Origin: Bradyrhizobium ottawaense
GTDB taxonomy: Bacteria > Pseudomonadota > Alphaproteobacteria > Rhizobiales > Xanthobacteraceae
Length of the DNA stretch: 64,000 nucleotides
Assembly: GCF_900099825.1 (NCBI RefSeq)
Contig: NZ_LT629693.1
Location: 2,108,001-2,172,000, forward strand
Reading direction: 5' to 3'
Shown: in pieces, positions 1 through 7,641 of the stretch
How the letters are laid out: every line of letters begins with the position of its first letter
How positions within the stretch are numbered: position 1 is the stretch's first letter
Notes under the pieces: model-generated
Databases searched by the model: none
What the model saw: the letters and a program-made list of their open reading frames with translations, nothing else
What the model was told of the DNA's origin: nothing
Program-made: the position numbers and the translations under genes

Positions 1-999
1 ATCATTGTCGGTGGCGACAACTTTGGCGATCGCGGTTTCCATCCGCGTGTCATAGCCGGCGTCCATCATCTCCGCGGTCCGGTAGGTGACGAGCCGGGCA
101 ATCTCGGCCTTGATCCGCATGTCCGCCAGCTTGTGCGAGATCACCTGGAACTTGCTGATCGGCCGGTCGAACTGAATGCGCTGCGTCGCATAATCCCGCG
201 CGATATCGATCGCCTTCTGCGCATTGCCGGCGCCGCAGGCGGCAATCGCCATCCGTTCCAGATTGAGGCCGCGCATCAGAATTTTCCAGCCGCGGTTCTG
301 CTCGCCGATCAGGTTGCGCGCGGGCACCCTCACCTCGTCGAAGAATATCTGGTTGGTATGGGTGGTGTGCCGCCCCATGGTTTCGATCGGGCGGATCGAG
401 ACGCCCTTTGCCTTGGCGTCGACCAGGAACATGCTGAAGCCGTCATGCGCCGGCTTCGCCGACGGATCGGTCTTGACCACCAGCACAATGTAATCGGCGA
501 CATGGGCCGAAGTGATGAACCATTTCTGGCCGCGAATGACGTAGTCGTCGCCGTCGCGCACGGCATTGGTCTTGATCGACGCGGCATCCGATCCGGTCTG
601 CGGCTCGGTCAGCGCAAAGGCGATGTAGATGTCGCCCTTGATCATCGGCACCATGTAGGTCTGCTTGAGATGTTCGCTGCCGTTGTAGAGCAGTTGCAGG
701 CCGGCGTAGATCGCGCTCGTCATGTAGGTCGTGCCAAGGCACGCATAGTGATAGGACAGCGTCTCGAGCAGGATCGCCATGTCCTTGTAGCTGCCGCCCA
801 GTCCGCCGTATTCTTCCGGATACGGCAGACCCAGCCACCCGCCCTTGGCAAGCGCCTGATACGCCTCGGTCGGCCAGCCGGCGTCGCGGTCGAGCTGTCG
901 GATTTTTTCCACCGGCAGATGCTGCTCGGCCAAAGCGAGCAGGCTCTGGCGCATCAGTTTTTGTTCGTCGGTGAAGCCAAAAGCGTTGAACAGCGGCAT
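1..999 (-). CDS. Acyl-CoA dehydrogenase, partial at window edge
   Basis: This FAD-dependent acyl-CoA dehydrogenase introduces a 2,3 double bond into an acyl-CoA and passes electrons to ETF. The reading frame starts at the ATG at 999 (MPLFNAFGFTDEQ), behind an AGAAGGAA ribosome site, and is still open at base 1, giving 333 residues with no stop. Visible family landmarks are the N-terminal YGGLGGSYKD segment, the flavin/substrate signature ALTEPQTGSDAAS, the QKWFITSA strand and the C-terminal-domain motif QFDRPISKFQ. The last roughly 50-70 residues, where the usual catalytic glutamate lies, are outside the window, so the chain-length class cannot be given. It faces away from the MaoC-like pair at 1196-2025, which could hydrate its enoyl-CoA product. 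Confidence 0.93.
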   Translation of the reverse strand, partial: MPLFNAFGFTDEQKLMRQSLLALAEQHLPVEKIRQLDRDAGWPTEAYQALAKGGWLGLPYPEEYGGLGGSYKDMAILLETLSYHYACLGTTYMTSAIYAGLQLLYNGSEHLKQTYMVPMIKGDIYIAFALTEPQTGSDAASIKTNAVRDGDDYVIRGQKWFITSAHVADYIVLVVKTDPSAKPAHDGFSMFLVDAKAKGVSIRPIETMGRHTTHTNQIFFDEVRVPARNLIGEQNRGWKILMRGLNLERMAIAACGAGNAQKAIDIARDYATQRIQFDRPISKFQVISHKLADMRIKAEIARLVTYRTAEMMDAGYDTRMETAIAKVVATDND

Positions 1000-1195
1000 T
1001 TCGTTTCCTTCTCGGCACTTTTTTGTCCGGCCGTCAGCCGGATCGTTTCATGGCTTGTTACCCGGCCCATCTGGCTGTGTCATCTGAAAACTGTTGACAT
1101 ATTGGCCGCGACCCATACGTTGCGGCCTTCGGACGCGGGATAGAGGAAAAAATGCGCCGGTCGACGACGATCAAGACCAAGACCGGCCGCGGCGC

Positions 1196-1627
1196 ATGAG
1201 CATGCCCGAACCCGACCGCCGCATGGGCGGATGGACCGGCGTCGGCTACGACGACATCGAGGTGGGACGGACCTATCCGCCGCAGCCGCTCCCGGTCTTA
1301 GCCGACGATGTGGCCCGCTTCTACCGCAGCATCGGAGAAATGCGGCCGGCGCCCGAGATCGGCACCCGCATACCGGCGTTCCTGCTCAATGAAATACGCG
1401 CGCTGAAGAAGCAGATGAAGTTTCCACCGGGCGTGCTGCACGCGCAGGAGGAAATCGAGATGCACAGCGCCGCCCGCCTCGGCGAGCCGCTGATGGTTTC
1501 GATCACGATTACCAACAAGTACATCCGCAACGACAAGCGCTTCATCGTGTTCGATCAGCACGTGCGCTGCGCGACCGACCAGCGATCCATCATGACGATC
1601 AAACACATACTGTACTGGCCATGCTGA
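1196..1627 (+). CDS. MaoC-like N-terminal (FAS1-type) dehydratase domain protein
   Basis: A 143-residue single hot-dog protein of the FAS1-like/MaoC N-terminal dehydratase group, seen in the segment GYDDIEVGRTYPPQPLPV and the later HAQEEIEMHSAARLGEPL. Members usually pair with a second MaoC-like chain to make an enoyl-CoA hydratase, and that partner follows here with a 7-base overlap. I chose the ATG at 1196 (MSMPEPDRRMGG) because homology begins soon after it. A 15-codon frame (1152-1199, behind GAGGAAAAA) ends in an ATGA overlap with this start and could be a coupling leader. The substrate is unknown. The context is acyl-CoA oxidation with the divergent dehydrogenase. Confidence 0.78.
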   Translation: MSMPEPDRRMGGWTGVGYDDIEVGRTYPPQPLPVLADDVARFYRSIGEMRPAPEIGTRIPAFLLNEIRALKKQMKFPPGVLHAQEEIEMHSAARLGEPLMVSITITNKYIRNDKRFIVFDQHVRCATDQRSIMTIKHILYWPC

Positions 1628-2025
1628 CCGATCACTGCTTCAAAGTAGGACAGCGGTTGACGCGCCCGGGTCCGCCCCTCACCCTTCAGGCCTTTACGGA
1701 TTTCGGCGCCCTGCTCGGCACCGACGCGCCCATTCACAACGACGCTGCGTATGCGGCGAAAACCCAATACGGCACCGTCATCTCGCAAGGCCCGCTGCTG
1801 CTGGCCTGCTACGAAACCTGGCTCTGCGAGCTGTTCGGCGAAGCTACATGGAGCCGAACCGGCCGACTGACCGCCAAATTTCTCGATCCCGCCAGGATTG
1901 GCGAGACGGTAACCCTCGAAATGGTGGTCGGCGAGACGGTCGAAGGCCGCGCGCATTTCGAAGTGCGCGTCGTATGTGGCGAGCGCCTGCTGGCGCTGGG
2001 TAGCGCCGCGATCGACCTGCAGTAA
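1621..2025 (+). CDS. MaoC-like dehydratase, partner chain
   Basis: A 134-residue MaoC-like hot-dog protein whose ATG overlaps the end of the preceding gene, so the two are probably co-translated as one heterodimeric hydratase. The hydratase-2 motif is present around residues 33-43 as GTDAPIHNDAAYA. The catalytic histidine (His39) and the following Asp and Tyr are there. The position that carries the catalytic Asp in R-specific hydratases (Gly-Asp-x-Asn-Pro-x-His) is Thr34 here, with an Asp one residue later. It may therefore use a shifted Asp, or be a thioester-binding protein rather than an efficient hydratase. A hairpin follows the stop. Confidence 0.8.
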   Translation: MLTDHCFKVGQRLTRPGPPLTLQAFTDFGALLGTDAPIHNDAAYAAKTQYGTVISQGPLLLACYETWLCELFGEATWSRTGRLTAKFLDPARIGETVTLEMVVGETVEGRAHFEVRVVCGERLLALGSAAIDLQ

Positions 2026-2034
2026 TCCTGCTTT

Positions 2035-2074
2035 GAATTGCCGCGTCACGGATACATTCCGGGCGCGGCAATTC
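2035..2074. terminator. Inverted repeat between convergent genes
   Basis: GAATTGCCGCG (2035-2045) and CGCGGCAATTC (2064-2074) are perfect 11-bp arms separated by 18 bases. They lie between the plus-strand MaoC gene, which ends at 2025, and the minus-strand MmgE/PrpD gene, which ends at 2084. The position fits a two-way transcription terminator. The T-tract is poor, so the hairpin is certain and the function is inferred. Confidence 0.6.
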
Positions 2075-2083
2075 GTTGTCCCG

Positions 2084-3598
2084 TCAGGGCACCCAGGTCG
2101 TCTCGGGAGCCTCCTGCGCGCCGCGGGGTGCAAAGACAACCTTCTTGGCCGGCGCCTTGTGCAATTCACTGACTTCCAGTAGCCGCGTGACCTGGGCGAC
2201 CTCGGTGATCTTTTCGAACGTCTCGAGCCGTTCGAACAACGGCGCGATCTGCTCGCGCGGCAGGCTGCGGGCCGCGCAATCGCTGAACTTGTCCCACAAT
2301 TCGCTGCTGCTCATCGGGTTATCGCCGCCGCGGCCGACGAGATTGTCGATCCGCCGCGCCAGGCGCCTGCCGTCCTTCAATGCCACGATGACCTCCGCGC
2401 CCCATTGCTCTTCGGCATCGTCGGCCATGTCGGGATGCGGACTGGCCGTTGTCAGGTTCAGCAGCCGCACGATCTCGGGATCGAAATGCGCGTCGCCTTC
2501 AAAATCCTTCAAGCGCAGGACTCCATAGCGAAGCGCGCGTGCGACGACATATTGAACGCTGAACTTGGCCTCCAGCGAGGTCTGCGGATGCGGCGTGTTG
2601 GTATGGCGCAGCCGCCGGCCATGCGGCATCACTTCGATGCGTGCAATATCGGCGGCGTCGATCTTCTCCTCGCGACGTAAATTCAGCGCCATGTTGATGG
2701 CGGGGTGCGTACTGCCGCAGCAGGGAAACTGCTTGAGCCCGATCGACTTGGCCTCGATCTCCCAGGGCTGGCCCCAGTTCTCGAACAGCTTTGCGGTGTC
2801 GAACGTCCCGGGACCGTTGAACACGTTGAGGAAGCCCTGCGCATGCTCGAAGGCGTCGGTGGCGGCATCGAAACCGCCCTCGGCCAGCAGCGCCGCCAGC
2901 AGGCCGTTGCGGCAGCACTGGCCGATATGCAGCGGCTTGGTCATGGTGCCGAAATTTGCTTTCAGGCCGCTGGCGAGCGACGCTGCGATACACAGCGCCA
3001 TCGTGGTCTTTGAATGATCGAGCTTCATCAGATGGCAGGCGGCAGCCGCGGCGCCGAATACGCCGAGCGTCGCGGTCGGGTGCCAGCCCTTGTCGTAATG
3101 GTGAAAATTGACGGCGCGCGCGAGCCTGATCTCGACTTCGACGCCGATCACATAGGCGGCCACGATATCTAGGCCGGTGCCGCCGCGTTCCTCGGCGAGC
3201 GCCAGCAGCGTCGAAACCAGCGGCACCGAATGATGGCCGCCCATGATGCCGCTGAAATCGTCGAAATCGAGCGCGTGCGACGCGGTGCCGTTGATCAGCG
3301 CGGCATCGAGCGCACTGGTACGCCGCGCCGAGCCGAACACCAGCGAGGGTCCGGGCGCGGTCGCGACGCCCGGGGTCTTGAGCAGGATCTGCGTGCAGGG
3401 TTCCGGATACCCGGCCAGCGTTACGCCGATCGCATCGAGGATACAGGTTCTCGCTTGCGCGATCGCTCCCTTGGTGAGCTGACGCTTATCAAAGGCAAGG
3501 ACATGCTGCGCCAGAGCCTGGAGCAGCGTGATCCCGGGAGAATCGCCCAGCGTAGTCGCCGGATTTGCTTTCGCCGTCGCCAAAGATGCGTCACTCAT
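2084..3598 (-). CDS. MmgE/PrpD family protein (copy 1)
   Basis: A 504-residue MmgE/PrpD protein. The family includes 2-methylcitrate dehydratase, cis-aconitate decarboxylase and iminodisuccinate epimerase, so it acts on small polycarboxylates. Family landmarks are DAIGVTLAGYPEP near the N-terminus, NGTASHALDFDDF (the conserved His-Ala-x-Asp-Phe-Asp-Asp patch), a GLKANFGTMTKPLHIG segment and a C-terminal KFSVQYVVARAL block. The start at 3598 follows GGGAGAGG. It is the last gene of the minus-strand operon, 23 bases after the flavoprotein. The specific reaction cannot be read from the sequence. The neighbouring TcuA-like enzyme makes a cis-aconitate-type product a reasonable guess. Confidence 0.9.
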   Translation of the reverse strand: MSDASLATAKANPATTLGDSPGITLLQALAQHVLAFDKRQLTKGAIAQARTCILDAIGVTLAGYPEPCTQILLKTPGVATAPGPSLVFGSARRTSALDAALINGTASHALDFDDFSGIMGGHHSVPLVSTLLALAEERGGTGLDIVAAYVIGVEVEIRLARAVNFHHYDKGWHPTATLGVFGAAAAACHLMKLDHSKTTMALCIAASLASGLKANFGTMTKPLHIGQCCRNGLLAALLAEGGFDAATDAFEHAQGFLNVFNGPGTFDTAKLFENWGQPWEIEAKSIGLKQFPCCGSTHPAINMALNLRREEKIDAADIARIEVMPHGRRLRHTNTPHPQTSLEAKFSVQYVVARALRYGVLRLKDFEGDAHFDPEIVRLLNLTTASPHPDMADDAEEQWGAEVIVALKDGRRLARRIDNLVGRGGDNPMSSSELWDKFSDCAARSLPREQIAPLFERLETFEKITEVAQVTRLLEVSELHKAPAKKVVFAPRGAQEAPETTWVP

Positions 3599-3621
3599 GT
3601 TGCCTCTCCCGTTCCTTCGCT

Positions 3622-5106
3622 TCAGTCCGCCGCCGCCGCACTACGCCCGGCGATCCGCCCGAACGTCGCGCCCGAGACCAGACCGGTGCCTGCCGGATAA
3701 TTGTCGTAGAACAGGCCGCCGACCATTTCGCCGCAGCAGAACAACCCCTTGATCGGACGCCAGTCGGTGCCGATCACCTGCGCGATTTCGTTCACCTTCA
3801 GCCCGCCGAAGGTGAAGGTGATGCCGCCGGTGGCGCTGTAGGCGTAGAACGGCGGCTTGGCGACCTTCAGTGCCCAGTTGGTTTTCTCCAGATCGAGCCC
3901 TTTGCTGGACAGGCCGTCCTTCCTGGTCGGATCGAAGCCGTCGTCCATCTCGCGGGCGTGGGCGTTGTATTCGTCGACCGTCCTCAGCGCCTGCGCCTTG
4001 TCGTCGAAGTCGAGCTGGTCGATCAGGTCTTCCAGCGTATTGGCCGTGATCGGCTTGCTGGTCTGGTAGCGCGGCTCGAGCAGATGGATCACCCGCGAGT
4101 CGAAAATCTGCCAGGCCTTGGCGCCGGGTTCGGCCAGGATCGCGCGGCCGAACTTGGCATAGGTGAACAGCGCACCATCCTCGCCCTCGTCGACAAACCG
4201 TTTCCCCTTCCGGTTGAGCATGATGCCGTAGACATAGCTCAGCCGGTTGCTGCGATCGGTGAGTTCGCGCGGCGCAAACTCGCCCCAGTCCGCGCTGATC
4301 GGCGTGGCGTGGCAACCGCTCCATTGTCCCCACGGCATGGCCCCGACATTCATCGCCATCCGCAGGCCGTCGCCCTGGTTGTGTGGCGTTCCCCGCACCT
4401 TCGCTGCGCCGACCAGCGGGCCGATGTGCTGGGTGCGCATCTGCACGTTGGCTTCGAAGCCGCCGCAGCCGAGAACGACCGACCGGGCGTTCAGGACCGA
4501 CATGCCGTCGTCGTCGCGCACCTTGACGCCGTTGACCCTGCCGTCGTCACCGATCAGCAGTTCGGTCGCCGCCGTGCCATAGCGAATTTCGATGCCGAGT
4601 CGCTCGGCGGTCGCGAACCAGCTCCGCGACAGGCCGACGCCTTCATGCTCGGCACGCACGACCAGGCCGCGCGCCCACACCATGACGTTATCCTTCTTGA
4701 CCGCGGACAGCGTAATCGCCGGCTCCATCTTGATGCCGCCGACCTTCTTCATCCACTTCACGGTGTCGAACGAATTGTGCACCAGCAACTTCGACAGCAC
4801 CGGATCGGTGCGCCCGCTGGTGACGCGCATCAGGTCGCCGTGGAAGTCCTCCTTCGGGTATGGCGATATGCCGTCGTAAAAGTTCTCGAACTCCTCTTCG
4901 ACGTCAGGCAACAACTCACCGATCTCGCGGGGATCGTCGAAGGCAAAGCGCAGCACGCCACCGCTCCAATGGGTATTGCCGCCGCGCATCTCCCGCGGCG
5001 CCTTCTCGATCACAACGACGCGCTCGGCGCCGTTTTCCTTGGCGGAAACCGCGGCGGCCAGCGCGGCGTTGCCGGCGCCGACGACGATGACATCATACGT
5101 ACTCAT
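3622..5106 (-). CDS. FAD-dependent tricarballylate dehydrogenase-like flavoprotein
   Basis: A 494-residue protein of the fumarate reductase/succinate dehydrogenase flavoprotein family. The N-terminal dinucleotide motif is VVGAGNAALAAA (Gly10-x-Gly12), followed by EKAPREMRGGNTHWSGG, which binds FAD phosphates. The C-terminal FAD closing motif is PAGTGLVSGATFGRIAG. The wording of these motifs is closest to TcuA, which oxidises tricarballylate to cis-aconitate. In Salmonella TcuA needs the Fe-S/haem protein TcuB for flavin reoxidation, and no TcuB-like gene is in the window. It sits between two MmgE/PrpD genes in one operon with an ABC importer. Other fumarate-reductase-type dehydrogenases remain possible. 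Confidence 0.82.
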   Translation of the reverse strand: MSTYDVIVVGAGNAALAAAVSAKENGAERVVVIEKAPREMRGGNTHWSGGVLRFAFDDPREIGELLPDVEEEFENFYDGISPYPKEDFHGDLMRVTSGRTDPVLSKLLVHNSFDTVKWMKKVGGIKMEPAITLSAVKKDNVMVWARGLVVRAEHEGVGLSRSWFATAERLGIEIRYGTAATELLIGDDGRVNGVKVRDDDGMSVLNARSVVLGCGGFEANVQMRTQHIGPLVGAAKVRGTPHNQGDGLRMAMNVGAMPWGQWSGCHATPISADWGEFAPRELTDRSNRLSYVYGIMLNRKGKRFVDEGEDGALFTYAKFGRAILAEPGAKAWQIFDSRVIHLLEPRYQTSKPITANTLEDLIDQLDFDDKAQALRTVDEYNAHAREMDDGFDPTRKDGLSSKGLDLEKTNWALKVAKPPFYAYSATGGITFTFGGLKVNEIAQVIGTDWRPIKGLFCCGEMVGGLFYDNYPAGTGLVSGATFGRIAGRSAAAAD

Positions 5107-5128
5107 GACTTCTCTCTCCTAATTCAAC

Positions 5129-6538
5129 TCAGGTTCTCTGGGATCGCAGCAACGCGGCGATCTCGGTGGCGGAATGGGCTTCCAGTTTCAGCACGGCCTC
5201 GCGAATGCGCGCGGCATGAGCCAGCGGAATCGACAGGACGGCAGAGGCGAGAAATTTCCTGGAGACGGCGGCCTCATCGAGCGCGCGCTCGCCCGCACCG
5301 CTGTTGACGCGGATATGCTTGAACAAGCTGCGTCCGTCCTTGAGCGTCACGCGGACCCCGCCCGAGAAGTAGGCCGGGAAAGCCGTGTCGGGATCGATGG
5401 CGCAGGTGACGCGCCGCGTCAGATCCAGCACCGCCGGATCGGCCAACGCGGCCGGCATCAGATCGGCGAGACCGAATGCGCCCTTGATGAGGCAGGTGGC
5501 GATGACGAACTGCGCGCTGAACTTCGCCTCATATTCATTGGTCGGATGGGTCTTGGCAGCGGCCGGCTCGGCGACGATCGGCATGGTATCGCGCGGCAGG
5601 TACGCCTCGACGTGGGCGATGTCGGCGGGATTGATCCCGGCATGCAGTTCGATCGCGGCATCGGCGCAGCCATGAATGAAATGGCAGACCGGATAGGGCT
5701 TGATCGCGGTCTCGGCCAATTCCCAGACCTCGCCGAGATTGGTGAGTTCGGCGTTAAGATCGATCGGCGCCGGCGGATGCTGAATGTGCGTAGCGAAGAA
5801 TCCGAAGCGGCCTTCATAGGGACGCGTCGGGGCCTTGAAGCCTTTCTCTGCTAGAACGGCAGCGGTGATGCCGGCGACCGCAGCCCAGCCGGGATGCATG
5901 CGCTTGGTCCACGCGCCTTCCTCGAGGAAGACCTGGACGCCCGAGGCGGTGCTGGCGGCGATGCCTTGCGCGGCCACGATGCCGTCAGCCGGCAGGCCGA
6001 GGATGCGCGCGGCGACCACGGCCGAACTGAAATGCGCGACGAGACCGGTGGCATGAAAGCCCGCATGGTGGAAGCCGCCCTTGACCGCGGCGCCGACGCG
6101 GATCGCGGTCTCCATGCCGGCGGCGTAGGCGACCAGCAGCGCCTTGCCGTCGATGCCGCGGGATTCGCCGAAGGTCAGCGCGCAGGGAAGACAGGCCGCC
6201 GTGGCGTGAATGATGCTGTTGAGATGGGTATCGTCGAAGTCGAGGCCGTGGATCAGCATGCCGTTGGCAAGGGCCGCGTCGCGCACCGGCAGGCGAACAT
6301 CGCGGCCGATCACGCTGCAGGTCCCCTCACCGCCCAGCGCCGTAGCGCCGGCAACGGCGACGTCGGCGAAATCATAGGCGTTCGACGCAAGTCCGCAGCC
6401 CAGCGCATCGAGGATCAAGAGCTTGGCGCGATGCAGCACCGGCGCCGGAATATTTTCGAACGTCAAGCCAGCGGCAAACTCGGCCAGCATTCGCGCCGGC
6501 TTGGTCGCCGCGGCTGAGACGGATGTCTTATCCAGCAT
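5129..6538 (-). CDS. MmgE/PrpD family protein (copy 2)
   Basis: A 469-residue MmgE/PrpD protein with LDALGCGLASNAYDF, GMLIHGLDFDDTHLNSIIH (the conserved His-x2-Asp-Phe-Asp-Asp patch, here with its downstream His), a Lys-Arg-Met-His-Pro-Gly-Trp motif typical of the family, and EAKFSAQFVIATCL near the C-terminus. The frame is open to 6688, but I chose the ATG at 6538 (MLDKTSVSAAATKP). This leaves an 11-base overlap with the upstream ATPase gene, as expected for translational coupling. It belongs to the operon 10491-2084 and lies next to the TcuA-like gene. It is only distantly like copies 1 and 3, so a different substrate or step is likely. Confidence 0.9.
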   Translation of the reverse strand: MLDKTSVSAAATKPARMLAEFAAGLTFENIPAPVLHRAKLLILDALGCGLASNAYDFADVAVAGATALGGEGTCSVIGRDVRLPVRDAALANGMLIHGLDFDDTHLNSIIHATAACLPCALTFGESRGIDGKALLVAYAAGMETAIRVGAAVKGGFHHAGFHATGLVAHFSSAVVAARILGLPADGIVAAQGIAASTASGVQVFLEEGAWTKRMHPGWAAVAGITAAVLAEKGFKAPTRPYEGRFGFFATHIQHPPAPIDLNAELTNLGEVWELAETAIKPYPVCHFIHGCADAAIELHAGINPADIAHVEAYLPRDTMPIVAEPAAAKTHPTNEYEAKFSAQFVIATCLIKGAFGLADLMPAALADPAVLDLTRRVTCAIDPDTAFPAYFSGGVRVTLKDGRSLFKHIRVNSGAGERALDEAAVSRKFLASAVLSIPLAHAARIREAVLKLEAHSATEIAALLRSQRT

Positions 6539-7622
6539 GCTGCAATCTCGCTTCGGTTTGAGCCATGTCGTCCACGAGCCGGCAGTCGCGGGCATCAAAT
6601 GAAAGAATGGCGGGGCTGCCGGGCGCGAGCGCGCTGCGCGAATAGGCCCGCAGGCGGTCGGCGCCGACCTCGACGATGTATTCGACATGCGGACCGAGAT
6701 ACATGCCGCCGACGACGCGACCGGTCAGCCGGTTTTGCCCGGCGACGTTCGGCGACGAAGTTTCGTCGAGCCGGATCGCCTCGGGACGAAGCAGCGCGAT
6801 CTTGGAACGGCCGTCGTCCCGGTCGGTGGCCGGATCAACACTGATCGGCGAGCCGTTTTCCAATTGCCACTCGCGTCCGACGCGCTGCACATGCAGGAAA
6901 TTGGCGTTGCCGATGAAATCGGCGACGAAGCGATTGACCGGCTGCTGGTACAGATCGCGCGGCGTGCCTTCCTGCACGATCCGGCCCGTCTCCATCACGA
7001 TGATACGGTCGGACATCGACAGCGCTTCGGTCTGATCGTGCGTCACGTAAAGCGCGGGCACTTTCAGTTCGCGCTGGATCCGGCTGATCTCCAGCCGGGT
7101 GCGATCGCGCAGGCGGGCGTCGAGGTTTGACAGCGGCTCATCGAACAGCAGCAATCGCGGGCGCGCGGCGATCGCCCGCGCCAGCGCCACGCGCTGCTGT
7201 TGTCCGCCCGACAATTCGGACGGGCGGCGCTTGGCGAGCTTGCCCATGCCGACGATGTCGAGCGCCCAATTGACGCCGGCCGCGACGTCGCGCTCGCCTT
7301 TCACGGTGAGCGGAAACGCGACGTTCTCGGCAACCGTCAAATGCGGCCAGACCGCATAGGACTGGAACACCATGCCGAGATCGCGCTCATGCGGGGGGAC
7401 GAACAGATTGGTGGCGGGATCGGAAACCGTCTCGCCGTTGATGGCAATGCTGCCACCGGTCGGGGTTTCCAGGCCCGCAATGCATCGCAACGTCGTAGTC
7501 TTGCCGCAGCCGGAAGGGCCGAGCAGCGTGACGAACTCGCCGTCGGCGACATCGAACGATATCGCGTGGATCACGGTGAGGGCGCCATAGGATTTGACGA
7601 GGTTACGGACGGCGATACCCAT
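6528..7622 (-). CDS. ABC importer ATPase, iron(III)/spermidine/putrescine type
   Basis: A 364-residue ABC ATPase that powers the import system encoded just upstream. Walker A is GPSGCGKT (residues 35-42), the signature is LSGGQQQR (137-144), Walker B is LLLFDEP (157-163), followed by SNLDARLR. A C-terminal TOBE-like regulatory domain holds LLRPEAIRLDE. Domain arrangement and length match the PotA/FbpC group. It is 19 bases after the permease and overlaps the following MmgE/PrpD gene, so it is part of the GntR-linked operon. Its neighbours suggest an organic acid rather than iron or a polyamine as cargo. Confidence 0.93.
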   Translation of the reverse strand: MGIAVRNLVKSYGALTVIHAISFDVADGEFVTLLGPSGCGKTTTLRCIAGLETPTGGSIAINGETVSDPATNLFVPPHERDLGMVFQSYAVWPHLTVAENVAFPLTVKGERDVAAGVNWALDIVGMGKLAKRRPSELSGGQQQRVALARAIAARPRLLLFDEPLSNLDARLRDRTRLEISRIQRELKVPALYVTHDQTEALSMSDRIIVMETGRIVQEGTPRDLYQQPVNRFVADFIGNANFLHVQRVGREWQLENGSPISVDPATDRDDGRSKIALLRPEAIRLDETSSPNVAGQNRLTGRVVGGMYLGPHVEYIVEVGADRLRAYSRSALAPGSPAILSFDARDCRLVDDMAQTEARLQHAG

Positions 7623-7641
7623 CGCTGATGGTTCCTTTCCT

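Noticed and set aside
3565..5307. A 580-codon plus-strand frame
   Set aside because: It is antisense to the TcuA-like gene and shows no family motif; high GC keeps the opposite strand open.
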